Below are positions 1-7,989 of a DNA stretch of 56,038 bases, in pieces; the stretch's first letter is position 1; the number at the start of each line of letters is the position of its first letter. The translations under genes were made by a program, and so were the position numbers. The DNA is from JBFMCT01 sp046565765. GTDB lineage: Bacteria; Actinomycetota; Acidimicrobiia; Acidimicrobiales; AC-14. The stretch covers positions 1 to 56,038 of the forward strand of contig JBKHXX010000044.1 in the NCBI GenBank assembly GCA_046565765.1. Direction: 5' to 3'. The notes beneath the pieces were generated by a model. The model did no database searches. It was given only the letters and a program-made list of their open reading frames with translations, and was not told where the DNA came from.

Positions 1-1
1 G

Positions 2-127
2 GCGCCCCTCGAGCTCGGCCGCGGCGAACGCCTCTGGAACTCGCCCGACGAGCTCCTCGACCGGTATCACTGCGACCGCGTCCCCAGCCCCAGCGGCGTC
101 ACCCACCTCCTCTTCTGGCGCCGCTAA
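2..127 (+). CDS. C-terminal end of an unidentified protein (partial)
   Basis: An open frame enters from the left edge and ends at TAA (125-127), giving the last 41 residues of a protein. The tail is rich in charged and aromatic residues and ends THLLFWRR. It could be the tail of a SAM-dependent methyltransferase-like protein, but 41 residues are too few to decide. No function is assigned. Confidence 0.5.
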   Translation, partial: APLELGRGERLWNSPDELLDRYHCDRVPSPSGVTHLLFWRR

Positions 128-446
128 GAGCGACACCCGCTGGCGCGAGGTGGGTCGGGCCGGCTCGAGAGCGGACGTCTGCTCGGCCGACGGTGACGAT
201 CGGCCGGTGTAGCACCCGGACTCGCGTACGAGTGCCGGGTGTCCCCGAACGGGCGTCCCAAAACGTGAGCCGGGCGTCGCCCGGCCGCGTACGTGTCGGT
301 AGGACGGCGCTTGTCAATGACGGCGAAGGCTCCCTCCACGGTGGTTCGCTACTTGCAATCGGATCGGCAGCCCCTTCCGATCTCCGGCTCCCTCCGATAA
401 ACCCTCCGCCCCCGGCACGAGCGGGTGGCAGACTGGGGGCGGCGAC
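128..446. other. Non-coding interval with one stem-loop
   Basis: This 319-base stretch has no convincing gene. It holds an imperfect inverted repeat at 213-241 (CACCCGGACTCG / CGAGTGCCGGGTG, loop CGTA, one bulged base). That repeat could end the upstream transcript, but no T-run follows. A 27-codon ATG frame at 317-400 lacks a well-placed ribosome site and was not called. The 5' leader of the downstream glycoside hydrolase presumably lies in the last 100 bases. Confidence 0.45.
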
Positions 447-2297
447 ATGGATCTCTTGCCCCTCGACCGGCTCGGCGCCCGGGAGGTGGCCGACGGCCAG
501 CTCGACTTCGGCGTGCTCCTCCCGTGGGTGTCAGCCGCGGACGGCAACCGGGTGTGGCTCAAGATCATCCACGAGAAGGACCAGTTCCTCCAGGACGTTC
601 CGCCCACCCGCATCGAGCTCCAGCACTCGGTCGACCCCACCTACCTCGACTACTGGAGCGGGCACGTCGACCTGGGGGCGGGTGGCGGTCCGGGCCCGGG
701 CTCGCATTGGGGCCAACCGGGCCGGTACGTGTACCGCTACGCGGTGGAGCGGCCTGACGTCCCCGGAGAGATCGACTGGGTGATCGACCCCTACGCCCGG
801 GAGTTCGGGGTCGGCAAGCTGTCGGCCGTCACGGTCGGGTACGAACCGCACCAGTGGAGTGCGGCGGAAGCGGCCTGGCGGGTGCCCGCCCTCGACGACC
901 TCGTCATGTACGAGATCATGATCAACGAGTTCGGCGGGAGCGTCGACGGCACCATCGACCGGCTGCCGTACCTCGCCGACCTGGGCGTGAACTGCCTGGA
1001 GGTCATGCCCGTGTCGAACGTGTCGAACACGATCGACTGGGGCTTCCTGCCCATCGGGTACTTCGGCGTGGACGAGCGGCTCGGCAACCGCAAGCACCTC
1101 CAGCGGCTGATCGAGGCCGCCCACGAGCTGGGCATGGCGGTGATCCTCGACGTCGTCTACGGCCACACCAGCAGCGACTTCGCCTACTCCTCGTTGTACC
1201 GCCGGCTGAACTACCGCGAGAACCCGTTCATGGGCACGTTCGCCAAGGACTACTTCGGCGAGAGCACCGACTTCCGCCGCCAGCTCACCCGCGACTACTT
1301 CTTCACCGTCAACCATCACTGGTTGGCGACCTACCACGCCGACGGCTTCCGCTACGACTGCGTGCCCAACTACTGGGACGGAGCGGTGGGCCAGGGCTAC
1401 GCCAACCTGACCTGGTCGACGTACCGGTTCGTCAAGGCGAAGGCCGGCGCCACCGGCCATTGGGCCCGCTTCTTCGACGACGCGGGCGGCGTGAACCTCA
1501 TCCAGTGCGCCGAGCAGCTCGAGGGGCCGGTCGAGGTCCTGGAGCAGACCTACAGCAACTGCACCTGGCAGAACGAAACCCTCGTCGCCGCTCGGGGCAC
1601 GGCGGGCGGCTCGGCCGACGCCCTGACCGATTTGGGCTTCCGGCTCGGGCTCTCCGGGTACCCCTCGCAGCGGACGGTCGAGGGCGACACGATCCCCAAG
1701 ACCGCCCTCCAGTACGTCGAGAACCACGACCACTCACGGTTCGTGTGCAACTTCGGCACCACCGCCGCCGACAACGACCTGCTGCGGGAGGGCTTCCGGG
1801 ACCGTTCGCCCAAGGTCCAGCCCTACCTGATCGCCCTGCTGACGGGCCGGGGCATCCCCATGCTGTGGCAGGGACAGGAGCTGGGCGAGAACTACTTCGT
1901 CCCCGAGAGCGGCTTCGGGCGGGTCGCCCTGTTCCGGCCCGTGCGCTGGGACTACTTCTACGACTCCATCGGCCGCTCGGCCATCTGGCTGGTGCGCCGG
2001 CTCGTCGCCCTGCGCCGCCAGCTCCCCCAACTGCGGGCGGGCGACCACTTCTTCTTCAACGACCGGTCGCGATACCAGGACCGACAGGTCCTGCTCTTCA
2101 CGCGCCGGCTGGGGAACGACCTGACCGTCGTGGCGCTGAACTTCGGCGACGCCGACCAGACGGTGCCCTTCACGTTCGACGTGGCCGGCAAGTACCGCGA
2201 GGAGCTGCACGGCCACGACCTGGGCGACGTGGCCGCCGGCCAGGAGCGGTGGGTGACCGTCCCCAGCAACTACGGCCGCATCTGGACCCGCACCTGA
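447..2297 (+). CDS. GH13-family alpha-glucan-active enzyme
   Basis: The 616-residue protein acts on alpha-glucans by a retaining mechanism, probably in the cytoplasm because no signal peptide is visible. An N-terminal beta-sandwich-like region (about 1-145) precedes a GH13 TIM barrel. Visible catalytic landmarks are region I LDVVYGH (234-240), region II DGFRYD with nucleophile Asp304, the acid/base Glu356 in QCAEQLEG, and region IV ENHDH with Asp428. A small C-terminal beta domain follows from about 520. The N-terminal module suggests a branching-enzyme-like or trehalohydrolase-like subgroup, but the exact reaction (branching, hydrolysis or transfer) cannot be read from the sequence. MalQ at 28688-30550 is a possible partner in glycogen or maltodextrin turnover. 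Confidence 0.85.
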   Translation: MDLLPLDRLGAREVADGQLDFGVLLPWVSAADGNRVWLKIIHEKDQFLQDVPPTRIELQHSVDPTYLDYWSGHVDLGAGGGPGPGSHWGQPGRYVYRYAVERPDVPGEIDWVIDPYAREFGVGKLSAVTVGYEPHQWSAAEAAWRVPALDDLVMYEIMINEFGGSVDGTIDRLPYLADLGVNCLEVMPVSNVSNTIDWGFLPIGYFGVDERLGNRKHLQRLIEAAHELGMAVILDVVYGHTSSDFAYSSLYRRLNYRENPFMGTFAKDYFGESTDFRRQLTRDYFFTVNHHWLATYHADGFRYDCVPNYWDGAVGQGYANLTWSTYRFVKAKAGATGHWARFFDDAGGVNLIQCAEQLEGPVEVLEQTYSNCTWQNETLVAARGTAGGSADALTDLGFRLGLSGYPSQRTVEGDTIPKTALQYVENHDHSRFVCNFGTTAADNDLLREGFRDRSPKVQPYLIALLTGRGIPMLWQGQELGENYFVPESGFGRVALFRPVRWDYFYDSIGRSAIWLVRRLVALRRQLPQLRAGDHFFFNDRSRYQDRQVLLFTRRLGNDLTVVALNFGDADQTVPFTFDVAGKYREELHGHDLGDVAAGQERWVTVPSNYGRIWTRT

Positions 2298-2311
2298 GCC
2301 GAGCCGAGGAG

Positions 2312-2944
2312 TCAGCCACCGAGCCGCTCGGCAACCGCCCGAAGGTCGGCCACGAAGCCGTCCATGGCCTCCTTCCGCGCCGCCTCGTCGGGCGCCCGCA
2401 GGATCGACGAGGGGTGGATGGTGGCGGTGACGACCGGGCCCAGCAGCCCCTCGACGAACTGGCCCCGCTGCTTGGTGACCCGGAAGGACGAGCCGAGCAG
2501 TGAGTGGGCAGCGGTGGCGCCCAGGCAGACGACGATCTCGGGCTGGACGGCCTCGATCTCGGCCTCCAGCCACGGCCGGCAGGCGGTGATCTCGGGCGCC
2601 GCCGGGCGCTGGTGGATGCGGCGCTTCCCGCGTGCCTCCCACTTGAAGTGCTTCACCGCGTTGGTGACGTAGACGTCGCCGCGGTCGATGCCGGCCGCCA
2701 CCAGGGCCTCGTCGAAAAGCCGGCCGGCAGGGCCGACGAACGGCCTGCCTTCGAGGTCCTCCCGGTCGCCCGGTTGCTCGCCGACGAACAGGATCCGGGA
2801 CCCGGCCGCTCCTTCGCCGAAGACGGTCTGGGTGCCCCGCTCCCACAGGTGGCAGGCCCGGCACCCGGCGGCCGCCTCCCGCAAGGCGGGCAGCGTGGGC
2901 GGCTGGGGAACGAGCGGTGCGGCGGTCTGGACGGAGGGCGCCAC
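2312..2944 (-). CDS. udgX: UdgX-type uracil-DNA glycosylase superfamily protein
   Basis: The 210-residue protein belongs to the Fe-S uracil-DNA glycosylase superfamily. Motif 1 is GEQPGD (55-60), the active-site loop contains FVGPAGR (69-75), and motif 3 is HPSS (177-180). Cys28, Cys31, Cys122 and Cys140 are spaced like the [4Fe-4S] ligands of family 4 enzymes. The diagnostic feature is the KRRIH loop at 107-111. In Mycobacterium smegmatis UdgX the His of this loop forms a covalent bond to the deoxyribose after uracil removal, so the protein stays attached to the abasic site. His111 is the equivalent here. It starts at GTG and lies convergent to the GH13 gene. The UdgX call rests on this loop; a plain family 4 enzyme would lack it. 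Confidence 0.88.
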   Translation of the reverse strand: MAPSVQTAAPLVPQPPTLPALREAAAGCRACHLWERGTQTVFGEGAAGSRILFVGEQPGDREDLEGRPFVGPAGRLFDEALVAAGIDRGDVYVTNAVKHFKWEARGKRRIHQRPAAPEITACRPWLEAEIEAVQPEIVVCLGATAAHSLLGSSFRVTKQRGQFVEGLLGPVVTATIHPSSILRAPDEAARKEAMDGFVADLRAVAERLGG

Positions 2945-2975
2945 GGCGCTGTCCTACCCAGCGGCGCGCCGCCGT

Positions 2976-2981
2976 TAGCCT
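2976..2981 (+). promoter_or_regulatory. -10-like hexamer TAGCCT, leaderless position
   Basis: TAGCCT lies 9 nt before the ATG at 2991, and no Shine-Dalgarno is present. This is the placement expected of the -10 box of a leaderless mRNA. No -35 element is obvious. Confidence 0.4.
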
Positions 2982-2990
2982 CGGCCGGCG

Positions 2991-3824
2991 ATGCCCCGCA
3001 TCGACGTGGACGTGTCGCAGCACCAGCAGACCTGGGACGAGCTGCGGGGGCGGGTGCGGTTCGCGGAGGACGCCGGCTTCGCCGCGGCATGGGTCTTCGA
3101 CCACTTCAAGGTCCTGTACGGGCCGCCCGACGGGCCGTGCTTCGAGGCGTGGACGCTGCTGGCCGGCCTGAGCGCGGTCACCACCCGCGTCCGCCTCGGC
3201 GCCCTCGTGACCGGGGTGACCTACCGCCACCCGTCGGTGCTGGCGGCCGAGGCGGTGACCGTCGACCACATCTCCGGCGGGCGGCTGGAGCTGGGACTGG
3301 GCGCGGCGTGGCACCAGTGGGAGCACGAGGAGCTGGGGATCGACTTCCCCCGGCCCGGCGTGCGCCTCTCGAAGCTGGAGGAGGCGGTCGACGTCGTCAC
3401 CGCCCTGATGACCGGGCGAGGCGTGACCTACACCGGCCGGCACTACCAGCTGAGGAACGCCACCTACCGCCCCCTGCCGGTGCAGCGCCCCTACCCGCCG
3501 CTGTGGATCGGAGGTGGCGGCGAGCGGCGGACCCTCCCGCTGGCGGCCCGCAAGGCCGACGTGTGGCACGGGTTCGGGTCGGTGGGCGAGCTGGCCCGCA
3601 AGTCGAAGCTGGTCGACCGGCTGGCCGAGGAGGCGGGGCGCGACCCCAAGGCGATCCGGCGCTCGACCAGCCTGTCGCTCTCCGAGCCGTGGGACCAGGT
3701 GCGGCGCGACGTCGAGGCCAAGCACCGGGCCGGCTTCGAGATCCTGGTGGCGAGCTGGCCCTCGGAGGGCCGGCCCCGCATCGAGGAGTTCGCCGAGCGG
3801 GTCCTTCCCGAGTTGCAAGGATGA
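2991..3824 (+). CDS. Luciferase-like (LLM) flavin/F420-dependent oxidoreductase
   Basis: The 277-residue protein has the luciferase-like TIM-barrel pattern: an early FAEDAGFAAAWVFDHF segment, TRVRLGALVTGVTYRHP, the substrate-proximal ISGGRLELGLGAAWH, and WIGGGGERRTLPLAARKAD near residue 165-185. Members of this family use FMN or, commonly in actinobacteria, coenzyme F420; the substrate cannot be predicted. Its stop overlaps the next start (ATGA at 3821-3824), so it is very likely co-translated with the MBL hydrolase. A -10-like box 9 nt upstream suggests a leaderless message. Confidence 0.85.
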   Translation: MPRIDVDVSQHQQTWDELRGRVRFAEDAGFAAAWVFDHFKVLYGPPDGPCFEAWTLLAGLSAVTTRVRLGALVTGVTYRHPSVLAAEAVTVDHISGGRLELGLGAAWHQWEHEELGIDFPRPGVRLSKLEEAVDVVTALMTGRGVTYTGRHYQLRNATYRPLPVQRPYPPLWIGGGGERRTLPLAARKADVWHGFGSVGELARKSKLVDRLAEEAGRDPKAIRRSTSLSLSEPWDQVRRDVEAKHRAGFEILVASWPSEGRPRIEEFAERVLPELQG

Positions 3825-4702
3825 GCCTGGCCCGGATCGCCCCCGGCGTCTTCCAGATCGACACCTTGCTGGGCGGCTGGGAGCGGGTGACGGCGGGGTA
3901 CCTGGTCGAGGGCCCGCCGCCCATCCTCGTGGAGACGGGGAGCCAGTCCTCGGTGCCCGCCCTCCTCGCCGCGCTACGGGAGCACGGCGTGGGGCCCGAC
4001 GGCCTGGCCGGCGTGGTCGTCACCCACATCCACCTCGATCACGCCGGCGGGGTGGGCGACGTGGCCGCTGCCTTCCCCGAGGCCACGGTGTACGTCCACC
4101 CGTTGGGCGCGCGCCACCTGGCCGACCCGACCCGGCTGGTCGACTCGGCGGGGCGGGTCTACGGCGAGCTACTCGACTCGCTCTACGGCCGGCTGACGCC
4201 CACCGCGGCGGAGCGCATCGTCGCCCTCGACGACGGGGACGGCGTGGGCACGCTCACCGCCGTGCACTCGCCCGGGCACGCCAAGCACCACCTCGCGCTG
4301 CACGACGAAGGCAGCGGCCTGCTGTTCGTGGGGGACGCGGTGGGCGTCAGGCTGCCCGACGTGGGGGTGTTGCGGCCGGCCACGCCCCCACCCGACTTCG
4401 ACCTCGACCAGGCCCTGTCCTCGCTGCGGCGGTTCGACGAGCGGCGTCCCTCGGCCCTGGCCCTGGCCCACTACGGGGTGGTGCCCGATGCTCCGTCCGA
4501 CGCCCTGGCCGAGGCGGCCGACGCCCTGCGGGAGTGGGCCGACGTGGCCGAGCGGGCCTGGCGGGCGGGCGGGGACGTGGAGGCGGCCCTGGCCGCCCGC
4601 TACGGGGCGAGCCACGAGCGGGTGGAGATCCTCAACGGCATCCACTCCAACGCGGCCGGGCTACGGCGCTGGCTGGAGCACCGTCCCCCTACTGGACCGT
4701 GA
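3821..4702 (+). CDS. MBL-fold metallo-hydrolase
   Basis: The 293-residue protein has the metallo-beta-lactamase fold. The first metal motif is HIHLDHAGG (about residue 69), followed by HSPGHAKHH and the bridging Asp in FVGDAVG. The family hydrolyses thioesters, phosphodiesters or lactones with two metal ions; the substrate here is unknown. It is translationally coupled to the preceding oxidoreductase (4-nt overlap), suggesting a shared pathway. Its 3' end overlaps the convergent TIR gene by 14 bases. Confidence 0.85.
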   Translation: MSLARIAPGVFQIDTLLGGWERVTAGYLVEGPPPILVETGSQSSVPALLAALREHGVGPDGLAGVVVTHIHLDHAGGVGDVAAAFPEATVYVHPLGARHLADPTRLVDSAGRVYGELLDSLYGRLTPTAAERIVALDDGDGVGTLTAVHSPGHAKHHLALHDEGSGLLFVGDAVGVRLPDVGVLRPATPPPDFDLDQALSSLRRFDERRPSALALAHYGVVPDAPSDALAEAADALREWADVAERAWRAGGDVEAALAARYGASHERVEILNGIHSNAAGLRRWLEHRPPTGP

Positions 4703-5564
4703 AGGTGGCCTCCGCGGTGCGAATGCTCTGCTCGCCCGTGGCCGTGACCGGAGTGGGCCGCCGGAAGGGCGTGTCGGGCACGGTGAAGGTGGCGCCCGAG
4801 AAGGCGCCCCGGTCGTCGGCCCGTACCCGGGCGACGATGTCGGTGAAGAACCGGATCTCCACCCGCTCGTCGGGTTGGAAGCCGGAACCCTGGGCGGTGA
4901 CCCGCGTCCCGGGCCGGCCGGCGGCGGGCGCCAGCTCGAGGTTGACCTCTGCACGCTGGAGCGACGGGAGCGTCACGTCGGCCACGTCGGGCCGACCACC
5001 ACCGTCACCCCCCGACCCTCCCAGCAGGGTGAAGGCGACCAGTCCGACCGCGATGACGCCCACGCCGATCCCCACCGGGACCCAGCCGGGGCGGGCCCCA
5101 TGCCGCTTGGCCCGTCCCGGTTCGATGGCCCGCACCAGGCGGTTGATCCCGTCGTCCCACGTCTCGTCGGTGAGCCGGATGGCGTTGCGGTCGGCCAGCT
5201 CGCCCAGCTCGGCCGGCAGCTGGTGGCGCGACGGCATGACGGCGGACTCCAGCAGGACGGGGATCACCCGCACGTCCCGGGCGAGGGCGGTGGCGATCTC
5301 ACGCCGGACGTGGTCGTCGGCGTCGTCCAGGCGGCGGCGGCCGTCCTTCTCGGCGGTCAGCCACTTGTCGCCGATCACGGCCAGGAAGACGTCGGAGCGG
5401 TCGATGGCCGAGGCGATGGCCTCGGGGAAGTCGACGCCCGGGGCCAAAGCCTCGACGTCCCTGAACACCCGCTCGGGGCCGAAGCGGGCCATGAGGGCGT
5501 CGCTCAGTGCGCGGGCCTGCCCTCGGGCGTCGTCCCTGCGGTAGCTGACGAAGATGCCGCCCAC
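4689..5564 (-). CDS. Membrane-anchored TIR-domain protein with C-terminal Ig-like domain
   Basis: The 291-residue protein starts with a TIR domain (about 1-140): strand A is GGIFVSYRRDD, the BB-loop region is RVFRDVEALAPGVDF, and strand D is FLAVIGDKWL. Glu89 in HVRREIATAL sits where NAD-cleaving TIRs carry their catalytic Glu. One membrane segment follows (about 164-182), then a Gly-rich linker and a beta-rich domain (about 205-291, TRVTAQGSGFQPDERVEI) resembling IPT/Ig-like extracellular modules. The predicted topology puts TIR inside and the Ig-like domain outside. The GTG at 5562-5564 is chosen because GGGAGG lies 6 nt upstream. Longer frames upstream are coding shadows. It could be a defence NADase or a signalling scaffold. 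Confidence 0.82.
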   Translation of the reverse strand: MGGIFVSYRRDDARGQARALSDALMARFGPERVFRDVEALAPGVDFPEAIASAIDRSDVFLAVIGDKWLTAEKDGRRRLDDADDHVRREIATALARDVRVIPVLLESAVMPSRHQLPAELGELADRNAIRLTDETWDDGINRLVRAIEPGRAKRHGARPGWVPVGIGVGVIAVGLVAFTLLGGSGGDGGGRPDVADVTLPSLQRAEVNLELAPAAGRPGTRVTAQGSGFQPDERVEIRFFTDIVARVRADDRGAFSGATFTVPDTPFRRPTPVTATGEQSIRTAEATFTVQ

Positions 5565-5638
5565 GCCGTACCTCCCGGTCCCCAAGCGTCGCGCAGCCGG
5601 GGCCGCTGTGCACCGTTTCGCGGGCCGAGGGCGGTGGG

Positions 5639-5644
5639 TACGCT
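5639..5644 (+). promoter_or_regulatory. -10-like hexamer TACGCT, leaderless position
   Basis: TACGCT ends 7 nt before the GTG at 5652, and no ribosome-binding site intervenes. It is the likely -10 of a leaderless transcript. Confidence 0.4.
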
Positions 5645-5651
5645 CCGGCCG

Positions 5652-6485
5652 GTGCGTTTCAACCGCGGTGTAGAGCTCGACACCGGCCAGGTCTCCGACC
5701 GGCGGGGCATGGGCGGGTTGGCGGTGGGAGGCGGCGGCCTCATCGGCGTGGTGGTCCTGCTCTTCCAGCTGTTCACCGGGGGAGGCGGGGGCGGCGGGAT
5801 CTCGCTGAACCAGCCCGAGACCGACCTGTCGGCCGAGTGCCAGACGGGTGAGGACGCCAACCAGCGCGACGACTGCCGGATCGTGGGCGTGATCAACAGC
5901 GTGCAGGCCTTCTGGCGGGACAACCTGAGCACCTACCGGTCGGCCAAGACGGTGTTCTTCGACGGGCAGGTGAGCACCGCCTGCGGCGTGGCCAGCAGCT
6001 CGGTGGGACCCTTCTACTGCCCGGCCGACGAGCAGGTGTACATCGACCTCGGCTTCTACCAGGACCTGCGCACCCGCTTCGGCGCCAACGGCGGCCCGTT
6101 CGCGGAGGCCTACGTGATCGCCCACGAGTACGGGCACCACGTGGAGAACATCCGGGGCGTGCTCCAGCGGGCCCGCAGCGGCGCCACCGGCCCGGCCAGC
6201 GAGGCCGTTCGGGTGGAGCTCCAGGCCGACTGCCTGGCCGGCATGTGGGCCAAGGGCGCGGTCGAGACCGGCTACATCGAGGAGCTGACCGAGGCCGACA
6301 TCCGTGACGGTCTCGACGCCGCCGCCGCCATCGGGGACGACCGCATCCAGGAACAGGTGCAGGGCCAGGTCGAGCCGCACAAGTGGACCCACGGATCGTC
6401 CGACCAGCGCCAGAAGTGGTTCCTCATCGGGTACCGCACCGGCACGCTGGCGGGCTGCGACACGTTCGCCGTCGCTCAGCCGTAG
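5652..6485 (+). CDS. Neutral zinc metallopeptidase, YpfJ-like (Zn_peptidase family)
   Basis: The 277-residue protein begins with a short cytoplasmic N-terminus, one hydrophobic segment (about 20-42) and a Gly-rich stretch, then a secreted metallopeptidase domain. HEYGH at 158-162 is the HExxH zinc site, and the downstream VELQADCLAGMW supplies the third-ligand region typical of the YpfJ/KPN_00809 family. Paired Cys (63/75, 111/123) suggest disulfides outside the membrane. Length and architecture match the family. The physiological substrate is not known for this family. The GTG start is supported by the upstream -10-like box. Confidence 0.87.
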   Translation: MRFNRGVELDTGQVSDRRGMGGLAVGGGGLIGVVVLLFQLFTGGGGGGGISLNQPETDLSAECQTGEDANQRDDCRIVGVINSVQAFWRDNLSTYRSAKTVFFDGQVSTACGVASSSVGPFYCPADEQVYIDLGFYQDLRTRFGANGGPFAEAYVIAHEYGHHVENIRGVLQRARSGATGPASEAVRVELQADCLAGMWAKGAVETGYIEELTEADIRDGLDAAAAIGDDRIQEQVQGQVEPHKWTHGSSDQRQKWFLIGYRTGTLAGCDTFAVAQP

Positions 6486-7231
6486 CGCTGCGGGCCGCTG
6501 AGCCGCAGGCGGGCCACCACCGGCCAGTGGTCGGACGGGAGGCGGCCGCCCGGGGTCTCGTGGACGATGGCGGCGTGCAGGACCGTCCAGCCCGGCGAGA
6601 CGAGCACGTGGTCGATGCGGTCGCCGTCGGCCCCGCCCTTGAAGCGGTGGGCGGTGGCGGCGCCCGTCCCCCGCGTGGGGAGGTGGGCGAGGGCGTCCTG
6701 GAGGCCGGTGGCCAGGAGGCTGCCGACGCTGGGGTCGACGGCGGTGGCGTTGAAGTCCCCCATCACGATCCACGGCCCCGTGCCGGTGCGCACCCACAAG
6801 GCGAGGGCGGCGGCGCTGTTGACCCGGGCCTCGGCCGAGCGGTGGTCGAGGTGGGTGCTCACCACGCTGAAGGCGGTGCCGTCGCGGCGGTCGGACAGGC
6901 GGGCGACGGTGGCGATGCGGCCCGAACGGTCCTGGGAGAACCAGCGGACGTCCCACGAGGTCACCTCGAAGCGGTCGTGGCGGTAGAGGATGGGGCAGTG
7001 CTCACCGCGCTGGCGGCCGTTGCCCCGCCCCGCGCTGAGGAAGCCGTACTCGGGCAGCTCGCCCTTGAGGTGGCCGAGCTGGAGGCGGCGGACCTCCTGG
7101 AGCCCGGCCACGTCCGGCGCGACCGAGCGGACGGCGTCGACCGTCGCTGCCCGCCGGAGCCACCACGAGTTCCGCCCGTCGAGGCCCCGATCCGTGCGGA
7201 TGTTGAACGTCATGACCACGACCTCGGCCAC
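6476..7231 (-). CDS. Endonuclease/exonuclease/phosphatase (EEP) family hydrolase
   Basis: The 251-residue protein has the EEP fold: TFNIRTD near the start, GLQEVR (metal-binding Glu), VSTHLDH, MGDFNA and the C-terminal SDHWPV. This set is typical of Mg-dependent phosphodiesterases such as exonuclease III-like or sphingomyelinase-like enzymes. No signal peptide is visible, so a cytoplasmic nucleic-acid or phosphoester substrate is possible. The start is placed at GTG 7229-7231 because TACCCT lies 8 nt upstream. A longer frame to 7357 would run through the promoter of the divergent lipoprotein gene. Its 3' end overlaps the zinc peptidase by 10 bases. Confidence 0.82.
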   Translation of the reverse strand: MAEVVVMTFNIRTDRGLDGRNSWWLRRAATVDAVRSVAPDVAGLQEVRRLQLGHLKGELPEYGFLSAGRGNGRQRGEHCPILYRHDRFEVTSWDVRWFSQDRSGRIATVARLSDRRDGTAFSVVSTHLDHRSAEARVNSAAALALWVRTGTGPWIVMGDFNATAVDPSVGSLLATGLQDALAHLPTRGTGAATAHRFKGGADGDRIDHVLVSPGWTVLHAAIVHETPGGRLPSDHWPVVARLRLSGPQRYG

Positions 7232-7239
7232 TCGCCGAG

Positions 7240-7245
7240 AGGGTA
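7240..7245 (-). promoter_or_regulatory. -10-like hexamer TACCCT, leaderless position
   Basis: On the minus strand TACCCT ends 8 nt before the GTG start at 7231. It supports that start over the longer upstream frame. Confidence 0.4.
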
Positions 7246-7290
7246 GGCGCGCCCGTTGACCGGCGATGGTTCGGTACCTTCGAGGGCGGG

Positions 7291-7983
7291 ATGGGAGGGG
7301 TCGGAGCCGGGCGAAAGGTGGTGCTGGCCGCCGCCTGGCTGGTCGCCGCGACGGCATGCGGCACCGCTGCGGGTGGGGAGGCGACGCTCACGGGGCCCGC
7401 CCCACCCACCACGCCTCCCCCGCCGCCGCCCCGGGTCGTGCACGAGCAGGCCTACACGCCCTTCGCCACCGTGGGCGGGGTGACGCTGGTCCACCCGGCG
7501 GCCCGCGTCGAGCGGGTGGGCTTCCACCAGGCCAACCACGACGGGGCCCGGCAGATGGAGACCGTGAGCACGACGGCCGCGCCCGTCGTCCTCGAGGACC
7601 GCCAGCGGGCCACCGGCTCGCACACGGCGGCCGACGTGGTCGTCGACCCGGAGGCGGAGATCCGCTCGCCGGTGACCGGGCGCGTCCTGCGGGGCGGCGG
7701 CTACATCCTCTACTGCCGCATCGCCGACGACTACGTGGTGATCGAGCCGGACGAGCGAAAGGGCTGGGAGCTCAAGATCCTCCACATCGACGGCCTCCAG
7801 GTCCGGCCCGGGGACCGGGTGACGGCGGGGGAGACGGTGCTGGCGCCCAAGGCCACCAGGCTGCCGTTCGCGTCGCAGGTCGACGAGTTCCGGACGGCCG
7901 ACCCGGCGTGGCCCCACGTCCACATCGAGATCGTGGACCCGAGCATCCCCGACAAGCCCAACCCGGGCGGCGGCGGCTGCTGA
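7291..7983 (+). CDS. M23/LytM-like domain lipoprotein
   Basis: The 230-residue protein has an N-terminal export signal (VVLAAAWLVAATAC) with a plausible lipidated Cys23 and a Pro/Thr-rich linker (33-48). The C-terminal domain (about 100-215) follows the M23 order: HTAAD at 111-115 in the place of HxxxD, SPVTGRVL, and HVH at 209-211. The metal-site His and Asp are present although the usual Gly of HxGxD is Ala, so it may be an active peptidoglycan endopeptidase or a regulatory variant. GAGGG upstream of ATG 7291 is a likely ribosome site, and TACCTT at 7275-7280 may be its -10 box. It is convergent with the Kelch gene. Confidence 0.72.
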   Translation: MGGVGAGRKVVLAAAWLVAATACGTAAGGEATLTGPAPPTTPPPPPPRVVHEQAYTPFATVGGVTLVHPAARVERVGFHQANHDGARQMETVSTTAAPVVLEDRQRATGSHTAADVVVDPEAEIRSPVTGRVLRGGGYILYCRIADDYVVIEPDERKGWELKILHIDGLQVRPGDRVTAGETVLAPKATRLPFASQVDEFRTADPAWPHVHIEIVDPSIPDKPNPGGGGC

Positions 7984-7989
7984 GCGGCG

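Noticed and set aside
317..400. 27-codon plus-strand frame before the GH13 gene
   Set aside because: No ribosome-binding site at proper spacing, no leaderless -10 box and no recognisable composition.
531..1733. Long antisense frame inside the GH13 gene
   Set aside because: It mirrors codon positions of the real gene and has a Val/Asp/Gly-rich, Arg-poor composition without motifs. High GC makes stops rare on the other strand.
1734..3818. 694-codon minus-strand frame across GH13, udgX and the LLM gene
   Set aside because: It spans three well-supported genes, has no domain signal, and contains the low-complexity repeats typical of coding shadows.
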